Assembly (NCBI GenBank): GCA_008360975.2
Contig: CM039182.1
Span: forward strand, 108,748,943-108,812,942
Direction: 5' to 3'
DNA from: Lichenostomus cassidix
Taxonomy: Eukaryota > Chordata > Aves > Passeriformes > Meliphagidae
Length of the DNA stretch: 64,000 nt
A model generated the notes under the pieces. It searched no databases, was not told the origin of the DNA, and saw nothing but the letters and a program-made list of their open reading frames with translations. This document shows, one piece after another, positions 52,051-64,000 of the stretch; position 1 is the stretch's first letter; the number at the start of each line of letters is the position of its first letter. The position numbers were made by a program, and so were the translations under genes.

Positions 52051-52103
52051 AATCCAGTGAATTTTAAAATGCAAGACTAATCCAGTGAATTTTAAAATGC
52101 AAG
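52051..52103. repeat. 28-bp period tandem duplication
   Basis: A perfect 25-base word (from aatccagtga to aaaatgcaag) occurs at 52051-52075 and 52079-52103, separated by the three bases act. Confidence 0.95.
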
Positions 52104-54420
52104 TGGTAAGAAGAAATGAGCAATGAAAATATGGGTATAAGACATAAAATGGATTGCTAAAAGTAAAGTACTAGCAAATAATCTGAATTTTACAGCTAAT
52201 TGATTTATTTGAACACTTCTGCAATGTACTTTTAGAAAATGGACTAAAATATCAATATATCAGAACATGGTTCCTGAGTAGGGCCTGACTTAATAAAAAT
52301 TCCTCCCTGAAATTGTTGGTGTGAAGGTAAGGTCTGTGAAAATGATAACTTAAATGCATATTAATTTTCAGAAATGTAGACATTGAAGGCAAACAAGCAG
52401 AAACCTAACTAGTATACATGAACAGTATTTGTAATTGATCATGGTTGGTAATGATAGGGTCTTACTTTGACAGCTATGTATAAACACAAGAAAAAGAAAC
52501 AGAAAATATTTTTTCTATCAATTGGCATTACACTACCATAACAAAGTTCTGCAATATCACCTGACTTAGGTTTCACAGCACTGTTAATTAAAAAAAAAAA
52601 TTAAAAAAAAATCTAATGAGTAAATAAAACACTATAGCTAGCCACTATACTTCTGTCAAGGAAGATAAACTAGATTTTACAATTTTTTTTCACTTGACTG
52701 TTTTCTAAACTAAAAACTTACAGAGTCTAAATGTAAATGTCATAACACTCACAATCACCAGAAAAAGCTATGAAGAAGCTATATGTAATGGTATGGTACA
52801 TTTTAATCATTGCAGAATATATTTATATATAAAAATAAGTACATTTCAGTAGCAAAAGTGGGATTTTTGAAAAATGAATTTTGGAAACCTTAGATGAACT
52901 GCTCTGTAAAAATAATGAAAAACCCCACTACAGCAAGCAAGCAAAAATGAAAATATGGAAGTGGGAAACAGCAAAGAAGAAAAGAAGAATTTGGGTGATA
53001 GGTATTACTACAGGTATCCTATTGTTATTAAGTATCTGTATTGAAGAAATTAATTTTAGAGAAGAGATAAATGAATTGAATGAGTGATATTAGCACTTTA
53101 GCTGCTGACAGCCTCTAATAGCATCTCCCACCCTCATACTATTGTCATAGTGTTCTGTGAGATCTAATTTACTGTTTAAATAGTCATTTTGAAAGTTTTG
53201 ATATTCTTGAGATAACCAACAGTTTTCTTTAATGATTTGATCCAGAGCAGCCTAAAGAGGAAAGCAATTGATTACACTTATTGGAAAATACCTTTCTAAA
53301 GAATAAAATTATAGGTCACTTACACAATTTCCCTGAATCATTCACATATGAATATCTGCAAAAGATAGATGACAAGATTATGGTCACAGTGAAACAAATG
53401 GAAAAACTGCAAATGAATTTTGGGTGGTCAGGATATTTCTGAATATATCTATAGTAAAGTACATGTTATTAATAAATGATTTGTACATAAAAAAACAATG
53501 CAAATAGTTACAATAGGAACTAATAAAATGAACACATCCTCTGTCTTACTACAGAAGACCTTTCTGCATAGAAATTATATTGTCTTAATTGCCAGAGAAT
53601 ACATCAAATTCATTAATGCATTTTACTTTTTCTAACTCTGATTTTCCAACTTGTCTGTAAAGCTGACACAATGAAATACACATGTGTTTCCTTAATAATT
53701 TTAATATTTCCAATTGGATTAACATGATTTTAAAGACTAATATAATATTTGACTCTCATAGTCTGATATCAGGTGAAGTTCAAGTTGTTTGGAAAAGATG
53801 CTTCTGTAATAACAAAAATTTCCATTCCTTTAAATCTGGTTTTGATTGAGCCTTCTCTGATTATAATGCACTATAATGCATGATTTTTGACACTATACTA
53901 ATTTTTGGTTTTCTCCTGTTAAAAACCACTTAGGGGAAAGAGAGCTTGGGTAGATTTTGTCATAAGTTACTTGAATATTGAAATTTCACTATTTAACATT
54001 TGGAATTTCTTTTAATTTCATCACTATAAAAAAACAGGATGGCTAACTTCCATACTTCAAAATATTTCTGCAAGTACAGCTTTAAAATGCATGTTTAAAA
54101 CAACACCTGATTAGTGACTGAGTGCTACTCAGTAGATAATAACAAAAAAAAACCCCATCAAGCAAGTGTGAAACTTATTAAATTTGTGTATTTTGCCAGT
54201 TATATTTGGGAGATATTTCTGTTTAAAGCACATGCACATGAGAGTTTACAATTATCAGAGTGTGTAGAAACCTGGACCAACTAATTAAGCCCAAATGTCC
54301 ATGTGATGAGTGGCTGCCATAATCTAAGGCAATATTTTAAAATCTAACACAAAACTCTGAGTCTAAAAGCTTTTAAAGGTAGAGGATTCAGCTTAAGACC
54401 CTGGTTTATGCAAGGGGACT

Positions 54421-54510
54421 CTATGTAAAGCCATTTTCAAAGCCATGTGTGCCCTTGCAGAAAAGCAGAGCTAGCAGAACCACTAGAGCAGCTGGAGCAA
54501 ATGCCAGCAT
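54421..54510 (-). other. short ORF with signal-peptide-like start
   Basis: From the ATG at 54510 the minus strand codes a 29-residue frame. It opens MLAFAPAALVVLLALLFC, a typical secretory leader core, followed by KGTHG, which looks like a signal-peptidase site, then six residues and a stop. It lies in a GC-rich, CpG-poor islet (about 54440-54650). The leader resembles those of immunoglobulin-superfamily or T-cell-receptor V segments, but no donor (GT) follows where their leader intron would be and no V domain follows. It may be the decayed 5' end of a processed copy, a first exon whose donor I missed, or chance. The plus-strand 146-codon frame (54447-54887) over the same bases has no support. 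Confidence 0.2.
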
Positions 54511-57500
54511 CGTCTGCTCCCTGGATGGAGCCTGTTGACCCAGCAGGAGTGAGGGCAGCCCTCTGGCTTGACAATCTGAAACTGGGAGTGAAACAGGACC
54601 ACAGGCGGTGGGATGCAACCACCTGTCCCACTGGTTGCCTCACCAAAATCCAGAAAAAGGAATTGTATATAATTTGGGGTTTATTTTTGAGAGAAGTATG
54701 TTACATGTTATTCTGTTTACCTCTCTGCTGCTCTTCTCCCCTTCAACAGAAAACTCTACAGTTTAGTTTTCTGAACATTCCTAATGCAAAAAAATATATT
54801 TTGCGCATTAAGGAATTTAGATTAATTTTGTCAGGTTCAAATCTCCATTTTTATGTGAATCCTACAAAAAGATCTTGTTGCTGCTAATCAAGCTGTCTTA
54901 GGCAAGACAAGATAAATACATATTGGGAACATTTCTTAAACAACAAACATTTCAGCCTTATATTATAGCTACAAGTTTTTTCACAACCCAGGAGGTCTAA
55001 GGAACATTGGTAAAATTCTGACCATGTTTCAGACCATTCTCATATCTCGAAAAGAAATCTTGTGAATTAGTGGACTAATAAAGTCTGAGTCCTTCTGGGG
55101 TCCCAGAGCCTAACATTGAAGAATCATATGTTTTCTGAATCTGTTCCCTAGTAGGTAATTTAGTGTCTCACCTTTTAAAGACAAAACTGTCCAAGGGAAA
55201 TAGTAGCATGCCTGAGCAGGTCCCAAAGAATCTCTCGGAACCACTTGAATTTTGGGAGTTCCCAAGACAGTTAGCATATTAACACTGATTTTACACTTTT
55301 TACTATGCAATGTCTTAATCAAAGGCACATTCGATTTTATTTCTGTACTAATACAAAATTTAGAAAACCTTGACCAGAAGCTACTTGTGGTTATGCACAT
55401 AAATCTAAAAATTCTTTCTGTATAGACTGTCACACTCTACGTCGTTAAAGTATTAAAATGCTATGTGTCTTTTGGAAACTTCAAAATATTAAAAAGATGG
55501 ATAATTAAGTGAATAAGATGTGATTATCCTCTTGATTAATCTTTGGACAGCGATACAACCTGTTTTCAGGTTTCCTTAACAGATATAGACTGCTTGATGT
55601 TAATATGTTTACATTCAATACCTGCAAACAAGTAGTGTTTTCAGCATCCCAGTATTTTCTCATGTATAAGGGAAATGGGGAAATGACAGAAAAGTTTGCA
55701 ATGTAATAATTTTCACCAGTATGTTTACCTTATAAAAAAAAATCAAAGTGAAGTTCTTCTATTTTACATGATTTAAAATGGCCCAGACATTTTGACAATG
55801 AATAACAATATACCAAAGAAGACAACATCCTTCTTCAGATGTTACTAGCCTCAATGACTGTTTCTATATGGCCAGTTATACTGGTTGTCCAGTCCCCAAA
55901 ATTGCTTCATTGCATAGCTCATGTCAGCTGAGACAGACAAAGTGAAATGGTCCTTTTTCTCTAATTCACTCCACTAAAAAATGAGCTGAGGTTTGGAAAG
56001 TGAAGTGCATACACCCTTTAAATACTGGACTGTCACTCACTAACATTTCTACAGAGGATTTCCCAGAACCTAGACAGAAAAAAGAGTCTTTAAGAGCATT
56101 CTGATTTTAGGAAAGAGGTAAATGGTCAAACTGTGACCAAACTTAACATGCAGAATATGCACTGCACCTCTTTCTGCTGACCTACGAAAACAGGGATATA
56201 AATCTCAAAACTGATTGTAAGATATTCAAGTGGACGATCCTGACATTTTTTGTTTTATCTGTGGGACTCAAACTTCCAAATTTGTAGACTCACAGACTAA
56301 TGAAAAACACCACTATTCATGTTCTTTGCTCCTCAACAAAACTTGATCAAAGACTTCTAGTACATAAGAATCCGTGTGTTGGTACATTTGACTTCTTCAA
56401 ACATTCCGGAATTTGCATTCAAAATATGGGAAGAAATTTTTTAGATTTGTGCATTCAAATGAAGTTTCTTTTTTTCAGTGGAAAACACCCAATAATTCAG
56501 AGAAATATCTTGGCGGCTCTTACATGAAATGAAATTTCAGTCACACAGTAGAGAAGTGAAGTGAAACTAGCCATATTAAAAACAAATGAAGGAAGATATT
56601 TCTTTTCATTATGTGTACTTAAGGAGTACAAATTCTTGTGAATATAAAAAAAAATTACAGAGATTTAAAATGGACATAGAATTTCTAGGAGGAGACCCAA
56701 TCACTTTGTGTTGCAAGTGATCCAAAAATTATTTTATGGTTCCATGTAAAGAATTGTAGAGACAGATCTTAAGATCAATGATTTTGTCCACATAATGATA
56801 TACCTATAAACATGATATAAATCCTTGTGGTTTACAGGGTCAATTGTCATTTCTAATGGTCACTCTGACAGCCGTGTTTTATTCGAAAGATAAGAACAAT
56901 TGATTTTGACAATCAGGTGCATCAGCACAATAAACTAATTATTAAAGGATCTATATTAATTGGCTATACTACTTAAACTTGATGTTGTGAGGAATGAAAT
57001 TGGTTTCCTCAGGCAGAAATGATGGTTTCTTTTGTAGGCATAAAGTATCCTCTTCATAACATGACCACCAAACCCCAAAATAACTTACCTTAAAATTTAC
57101 TGTGTATACCTCTCTCCCTGACACTCCACAGAGCTTTCCCAGAGGAGTTTAGCATGTTTTTCCAGTAGTGTCTGTTCCGAATCAAACATGTTTCTTCTCA
57201 GGACATGTAGAGCATGGTGGTACCAAGTGCCACAAGGTCATTGTAACAGAGTTGACAAGTCTCTGTGCTATGGTAAGGAAACATTTTGAAGCAAGCATGA
57301 GGTGCTGGAGTTTTTCCTCTGTCTGAGGGTCAATTGATCAATGAATGCTTGTTAGGGAATAGCTTGGGCTGCACAAGTCACAGAAGATACAACAGAAATT
57401 GAGATGATATAATCAGGGATTCACTCACCTTACTTTTGATCTTCTGTTGATTCTGCCACCAGCATTTGATATTTGGTAATTTATGCACCAAGGATCACGC

Positions 57501-57681
57501 AGCTACTCAGTAAATCTCTACAGCTGCAACCCTTTTAAGGTACACAGTGCAAACAGCTGAGCCCTGCTTGAACAAGCTCTAACACGAGTCAGGGGATTTA
57601 TGTTGTTGATATTACGTACTGATCTAATACAGATTTTGATGGTCTCTGAGCTGAAACAGGTCTTCCCCTGTATCCTCAGCC

Positions 57682-57703
57682 AAAAAAAAAAAAAAAAAAA
57701 AAA
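57682..57703. repeat. A22 homopolymer
   Basis: The longest homopolymer in the window. A tail this long can mark a retrocopied transcript, but the preceding 300 bases contain no recognisable gene or SINE and no flanking duplication was seen. Confidence 0.95.
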
Positions 57704-58157
57704 TCCACATAGCCCAGAGTTGCTGAAACTAACTCTTCATCTGAAAGACAATATCTTTTTACATCTGTGGCATGAATTTTTCTTCATTGTGTTTGGGAGG
57801 AGTTTTAGAAAATGCACATTTAATTATATGCACAGATTGACAGAGGGAAGTGAGAGATCATATTTTTGAATAATTTTATAGAGGCCATTTGGAAAAAAAT
57901 AATTATTCTTTCAATAGGAATATGGTGTAAAATAGTTTCTGACAATTGCATTTTTCCTATCTGCAAATTGAAGTAGCAGTAACTACAAGTAGCCATTCAC
58001 TGATAACACTTCTAATGGCAGTTCAAACAGTTTTAAAAAAAACAAGTTTCATTCTTGTAATTACTCAAATGGAGAATTAATATAGGGAATAAAACCAGAT
58101 ATGCATTAAATGCTTGGTAGAAAATTTATGTGGATGTCAAGTTATACAAATAATAAA

Positions 58158-58219
58158 TGCTGCTAAAATAATAATGAAAAAAATGTTACTAAAATAATAA
58201 AGCTATTAAAATAATATTG
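58158..58219. repeat. imperfect tandem repeat, three units
   Basis: Three degenerate copies of a gctactaaaataataa-like unit, with an A-rich insertion after the first. Confidence 0.75.
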
Positions 58220-60137
58220 GGAAATATAAGCACAGACTTGTCTGCTTTAACACTGCAAGTATTCAAAAAGAAATAGTATATTATATTATAAAATAGTATA
58301 CAATTCTTCATGTCAGCCAAAGCTGAAAAGTTTTTTTTCATATACAGTCTTTCCTATGTATGAAATATTCTTGACCTCTCCAAAGATATTTTTTGGCACA
58401 TGAACTAAATTTTATTGGCAAAAAAAAGTTTCAGTGGTTGTAGAATAATATCTGAATGCTCTGTTATTTTCTGTTGATGTACCCTTTAGCCATGATTACA
58501 TTGATGCAGAAGATGTGAAAAAATAAAAGGATACAACAATTTGAAGTACTAGAAATACTTAATTTTATCCGACTTCAGCCTTCTTTGGAGACCAGAAAAT
58601 AAATAAAGGCATTAATCTTGGAGAAATCAAAGGATTTACCAATCTAAAGGCCTGAACTGATAAAGCAGTGACCATTTTCAAGGCCAGGAAACAGTCTGTT
58701 CTATAGGACATATAGTGACACTAATTTTTCAGATGTGAAAGAAAAAAAACACAGTATCTAGTTTCAGTCTTCCCTATAAAGGTGTCTACCTCCAAATTAT
58801 AAAATAGAGAATTAGAAACACATGTGCAGTTCACCTAATGATAATCTGCTTGCTACTACTGACTGCATTCTGGGGGCTCAACCTGTGATCAAAACATCTA
58901 AAAAACAACCAGAAAGGCTCTGGCCAAACAGCAGTGTATTAAATTTATCAGTGTTAAAGAAACATTGGAATAGATCTCACCACTGATTATGCATTTTTAG
59001 TCTTATCTTTACATGCAACCAAGAAATACTGATTGCATTCTGGGGAAGTTTTTACTTAGTAGGGTCCAAACTCCTTGAAAATCAAGATGTGTCCATTCTG
59101 GAATTCTTCTAATGGCTTCAGTGTACTCCAGAGACTTTTGCATATGCTCCAGCATCAATAGTCTGTCAACAGCTACATGTAAAGAAGCTTTGAGCAAGCT
59201 GTCCTTCAGAATATAAGACCAACATCTATCTAATATCTATCAAAATTTTGAAATATTTATTGCTGCCCCACTGAATAGAAATGTACCTCAATGGTGCTGC
59301 TTGACAGTTAACTAGTTTTGTTGTGGATAGAAGACAAATATATTTTTCTTATTGAAAGAGTCAAGGATGGGGGAGAGCTTTGTTTATGACTAAACTTTTG
59401 CCTCTGCTTCAACTTGTGATCTGGTGTGATCACAGATGTCCAGCAGAAGAAAGGCAATAGTCAAGATCTTTAGAAAGCAACTGGATATTTTGTGTTTTCA
59501 TTTTTCAAGATCAGAAAATGGCACAGCTTATAGTGTTAACCACATATACATTATGTATAGGTGAATTCAAAGGACATGCAGGAGACCAGAAAGTTCCTAA
59601 GACTTGAACCAATATGAGATGAAGGTTAAGGTTTTGATAATTCCCTTCAATAATTCCTGGGGAAAAAATGTAAAATTGTGTTGGAAGAACACTAAAGAAT
59701 TGGCATCATGCAAGATTATAAAGGAAATGAACTGATGTAGAGATCTTCATGATATCTGATGCTATGGTTGTGTTAGGGCTCAGTATGGATTTGCTGGCAG
59801 CAACCTGGATATGTCATTTAAGTCACAGTTCTTTTCTTTCTTGATATCATGGAAACAGATTGGTATCAAAGCACTGAACTGGAAGTACAAGCATGACGCC
59901 TTCAGGTAGTAGGGGTCACTGACTCCACCAGTCATGTCAAGAGCAAAGCTTCAGAAGGCATAGAAGTGAACTAGTAACTCCACAGAAGTGAAAAATAGGG
60001 AAGTATTAAAGCAAGCAGAACACAGGTTACAGTTCAAAGAGAAAAAGGAGTTGAATAAATAATAGTGCTGTTGCAGAAAACATGAAGGACAACAGATTAT
60101 AAAACAAAAAGGAAGAGGAAATATGTTGGTTTTGATG

Positions 60138-60172
60138 CTAACTATGGAAAAGTGACACTAACTATGGAAAAG
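60138..60172. repeat. 20-bp period tandem duplication
   Basis: The word ctaactatggaaaag occurs at 60138-60152 and 60158-60172, separated by tgaca. Confidence 0.95.
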
Positions 60173-63100
60173 ATTAATTTTAAGAGATTTTGTTACAAGT
60201 TAATTGTAAACAATTTTTATGATATATCGTGAAAATAATCAGGGATTAGGGTTAGAGGATGTAATCCCATCCATTGGTTTTGAATGGTTTGGAAGAAAAT
60301 ATCAGTCATACAAAGACCAGAAAAGATAAAAAGAAAAATTCTTTAGAGTTATGTAGTTGGTAGCAAAATACCACTGTATCACAACAGATTTTTACTTTTT
60401 TATTTTAGTACATTTGCTTTAAAACCAACATTTATGTTAATTGAGAATAATGAGGGAAAAAATAAATATAGAAATATTCCTTCGAAGTGTGTTATGTAAT
60501 CTAAAACATTGAATTTAGATTAATTGTTGCTGAATTTTTCATACAGAAAGTTTTTATTTCACAAAAAGCAAAAGCTACTTGTACCCAATTCAATCTAGAA
60601 ATATAATAGAATGCAATTGAGTATTAAAACTCAGGTTGAAGTTGATATAAATATAAAAAAGATTTTGAAATTACATAGAATTGAGAGCTTCTCCAAGCCT
60701 ACATTCTTCTCCATACTTAAGTTTATATGCTTTGTCTGAAGGGAAAAAAAAGAGTTTACGATTTCATTATTGTTTTCTGCAAAACATAGTTTTAGACTGT
60801 TAAACACAAACTGATTTGCCTATTATTGCATCATTAATTTTGCTTCTATATCATCACAGTTTGATTATATATACCTGTCAATATTTTTAGGGCATATTAT
60901 GAGGGAAAACTTCACTTGCAATGCTATTCTGGAAAAGATGAAACTGCATGGGAACATCCATTTCTTTATGTTACTATGAACTGCTAAATGTTTATACAGG
61001 CTCTCTTTTCTCACATATTCAGGAATGGACAAATCTGCATCACTAGGGGAAAAGGCTAATTACTCACAGTAAGGTCATTAGATACAGACTTTCTTTTTGT
61101 CATTACAAAGACTAAGATTTTTGCAAGAATGGCACTATGCAGAGTAGATGAAGCAAATAAAAAATAAACCTCTTTATTCTGAAGCTGACGCAATCCAAAT
61201 GTTCTTTCAGTTGTACAGCTGTAAAAATTAAAGTGAGAAAGGTATTGAAAAAGCAAACAGAATTCAACACAATATCTATTATTTACACACACTTCCCACA
61301 TGACTACATTGCCTCTGAAGTGATAGAAAGACACAAATAAAGATAGTTGTTTTGAGTTTTTATTAAATTCATTGGAAATTAAAAAATATTTGTTGCTTCA
61401 TTTATTGAATTGATTTTACAGAATAATATATTTTAGTTTTACAAACACTGTAGTCAACCATAAAAATACCAGCATTTAATTCTGGTTTTGAAGCTCATCC
61501 ATTTAAATTTCCACACAGCTAGAGAGATCAGTTTTAAGATTTTGTATCCAGAAGTTTTCATAATTTCTCAAAAAATTATTACCATTAACTAATCTCCTGA
61601 TGGAAATCAACATTGCTATTTTCTTCTAAATCTATGTTCTAAATTAAATTTTGTAGGACAGCGTTTTGGCTAATTTCAGTTATGTGCTTTGGTCCATGGA
61701 CAAGCCATTTGACTTCCCTGAACTCTGCCATAGTGATAATGCACGTGACTGATGCCCAGTGGACTTCTTGACCACTGCATTTTTTGCAGTAATGTTTAAA
61801 GATTAATAGTAAAAGTTTTGTTTCTAGAATTTTGTTTATTAAATCCCCCTAGGGTTTCCTGTATGTGTATATAGTTCGATTCTAATCATTGTTTCTCATG
61901 AAATTCTGAAATCCAGTAATTGACATTGAACTATTGGCCTATTACATTATTTATTTTCCTAATATTGAGACAATTAAGAAGATTAAACTTCATTCTGCAC
62001 CTCAAAGCACTTACTGGAATATTTATGCATATAATGCATAAACTTCTTTAAAAGATATATTGTGTCTTTCTGAATGAAGAAAACCTCTCATTTCAAAATG
62101 GAGCAGAAAAAAAATCCATTCTCAGCTTATTTTTTCCAGATTTTTTAAATAACAGAGGATGCATCTCTGCAGCTTTCTATTCCAATTAGAATAAACAGTT
62201 TTAAAATACTGAAAAAAGACGGTTTAGGAAACCTTCACTAATCAAAAAGAAACATGCAGGGAAAAATTGAACAAACTCTAGTTTTTATCAATGGACAATT
62301 TTACAATTACATTTTCTGTCAACTCCATCACCTTTCCCAGTAAAAATCTCAGAAGTATCCTGTATCCTTTAATATGGGGGTAAATTTTTCAACATGGAAT
62401 ATATTATTACTATAATCTAATGGAATACCAGAACTTTAGTTATTCTGTTAGGACAGATCTGCATTCTATGTAAAATACATCAGTAAAGGCATCATTCAGC
62501 TCTCTGTCAATGCAATAGTGTGACTCTCTGTACAATCATGTTTTGCAAATATGTTGCCATGTTATGCTCTCTATACCACACTAAAATCTTACTAACAGGA
62601 AACTTGAGAGATTATTTTATTCTCATTTCTCCACCCTACAGAGAGCGCTTGGCAGAAATTCCAACAAACAGAGATTAAGAGTTTTGAGTTGTATTCTTTA
62701 GGCTGAAATCTCTCTTTTTATGCAAATCTTTTCTGTCTAAAACCTACAACAAACCTGTTAAGATGGCCCCATTATCTTTTACTGGAGAAAAACCAAAAGC
62801 CAAGAAATACCAATATTAGAGAACAAACACTAGGAGACAGAAGATTATAACAACTGCTGCTGGATGTTCACTGTACAGCATATGTCACCATTCAAATTAA
62901 GCCTCAAAGAAGCCAAACTTCAAATCATAAATGGTCTCATAAAATCTAGTGCAGTAACTGTAAAATGAAAATATAATAATAGTTTATGTAAATTGCAACA
63001 TTTTATGCAAACTACTTACATGGGATTGTTACAGAATTAATAGTGAGGTTTCTTTATTAAACACTCATTTAAAAAAACTGGTAATGCTCAGAAAAGAAAA

Positions 63101-63365
63101 ATATTTTCCCACATAATGGTAAAAGTATATTCCCCAGGAATTTTCAAATCAGGATAGTATTTTACAGTAACTCTTATAAACAAACCAGGATAACTATGGC
63201 AAATATTTTAAACTGCATGTAGCATTTTTTCTTCATTAGAATTTCACAGAATCTGACCAACTCAGTAGATGTGTGAAATCTGTAGAAAACAGGTTTAAAT
63301 ACATGGGTATTTAATGTATCTTCTAAGCAAGTAACTATAACATGCATACAGTCACACAATCTCTC

Positions 63366-63398
63366 CACATTTTTCTACATTTTTTCTACATTTTTTTA
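63366..63398. repeat. short CTACATTTTTT-type tandem repeat
   Basis: Three copies of (c)acattttt(t)tct with growing T-runs, a slippage product of simple sequence. Confidence 0.8.
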
Positions 63399-64000
63399 CT
63401 TATTGCACCAACCAGGAGTTTAGAAATTATTTAAATAATGAGATACATTTTTTTCTAGAGATAATGCATATTATAATTTTATTTGTATTTATATTAATAA
63501 ATAGCCTGTTCAAACAGTCACTGGACTTCAGGATGTATTTGATATAATAATATAACAGTAATTGTAAAGCCAGCTGGTTTTTTCCAATAACAAAGTTAAG
63601 TCCCTCCTTTTCTGCAGGTGTTTTGTTTTTCAGCACTGCTCTTTCATTTCAGAAGTGTCATTTTCTGCAGTAATGGTACAACTATTGTACTTGTTCTACA
63701 TAAAAAAGAGTAACCCTGTATCATTTAATCATTCTTGTAATTTCTATGTAGTTAACATAACTGAAATCACAGACATGGTCATTGAGAAAGGAGCTACATC
63801 CTGTGTTTTGGATAAGCCAAAAGCAAATTTTAGGAGGGTTAACCGAATTGCACAAACCAGCATGTTCTACAAATAGTTTCAGAATGAAAATCAGGACAAA
63901 AAAAAGAAAACTGTCAGCAAGCTTTTTGAGAAATACCTCCTAAATGTACTTTTACCCTTGTCTGTGTGTGGACATGCTGTCACAACTGAAGAAGATTTCT

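Larger units (their letters stand above)
50701..54420. other. no gene seen
   Basis: Very AT-rich sequence with two short tandem duplications and one exon candidate, listed separately. The 97-codon plus-strand frame at 51391-51684 starts with a hydrophobic stretch, but chance frames of this length are expected. Confidence 0.5.
54890..64000. other. long gene-free AT-rich stretch
   Basis: Nine kilobases of unique, very AT-rich sequence. It has an A22 run and several small tandem duplications, all listed, but no recognised transposable element, RNA gene or exon. All open frames are under 110 codons. Confidence 0.55.

Noticed and set aside
54447..54887. 146-codon plus-strand open frame
   Set aside because: It crosses from the GC-rich islet into AT-rich DNA with no change in the frame's character, and has no recognisable domain.
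57380..57703. Processed pseudogene ending in the A22 run
   Set aside because: No recognisable reading frame or UTR precedes the A-run and no flanking duplication was seen.
1..64000. CRISPR arrays, operons, prophage or bacterial gene clusters
   Set aside because: No spaced direct repeats of the right size and no dense gene packing. The repeat content is that of a bird nuclear genome.

Overview
This window is AT-rich, gene-poor vertebrate nuclear DNA, most likely from a bird and probably a passerine. The evidence is the repeat content: two 3'-truncated CR1 LINE fragments with the typical avian CR1 end (about 40255-40350 on + and 50563-50700 on -), a tRNA-Ile/CR1 hybrid SINE of the TguSINE1 type known from zebra finch and relatives (46421-46548, -), and solo or fragmentary endogenous retroviral LTRs of avian style (49917-50219 and about 25296-25702, both -; an ERVL-like degenerate LTR repeat around 25130-26215, +). 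Repeat families were matched from memory, not by a search.

No complete protein-coding gene could be recognised. The open frames of 60-190 codons are about what AT-rich noncoding DNA of this size gives by chance, and the longest lie inside repeats. The sequence looks like intergenic DNA or large introns. A few short stretches have good splice signals on both sides and an open frame: 1398-1453, 39282-39356, 41271-41326 and 51524-51574 on +; 37923-37958, 30611-30675, 28016-28073 and 13656-13783 on -. The four minus-strand pieces can be joined in one reading phase, and further upstream on the same strand (54510-54421) lies a start codon followed by a signal-peptide-like sequence. None matches a protein I can name, so all are low-confidence exon candidates.

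Layout: 1-13.6 kb, unique AT-rich DNA with a microsatellite, a 24-bp tandem duplication and a purine-rich block. 13.6-14.2 kb, a small GC- and CpG-rich island with an exon-like minus-strand ORF. 14-22 kb, unique. 22.3-23.4 kb, a somewhat GC-richer unclassified segment. 24.9-26.2 kb, a nested retroviral repeat cluster. 26-40 kb, unique DNA with a CpG-retaining 400-bp segment at 32.4-32.8 kb that may be regulatory. 40-51 kb, most of the recognisable retroelements. 51-64 kb, unique, with the GC-rich 54.4-54.65 kb island and several short tandem duplications.

I found no sign of a new multi-gene system. The points most worth checking are the possible minus-strand transcription unit, the CpG-retaining segment, the leader-peptide island and the short-R LTR.
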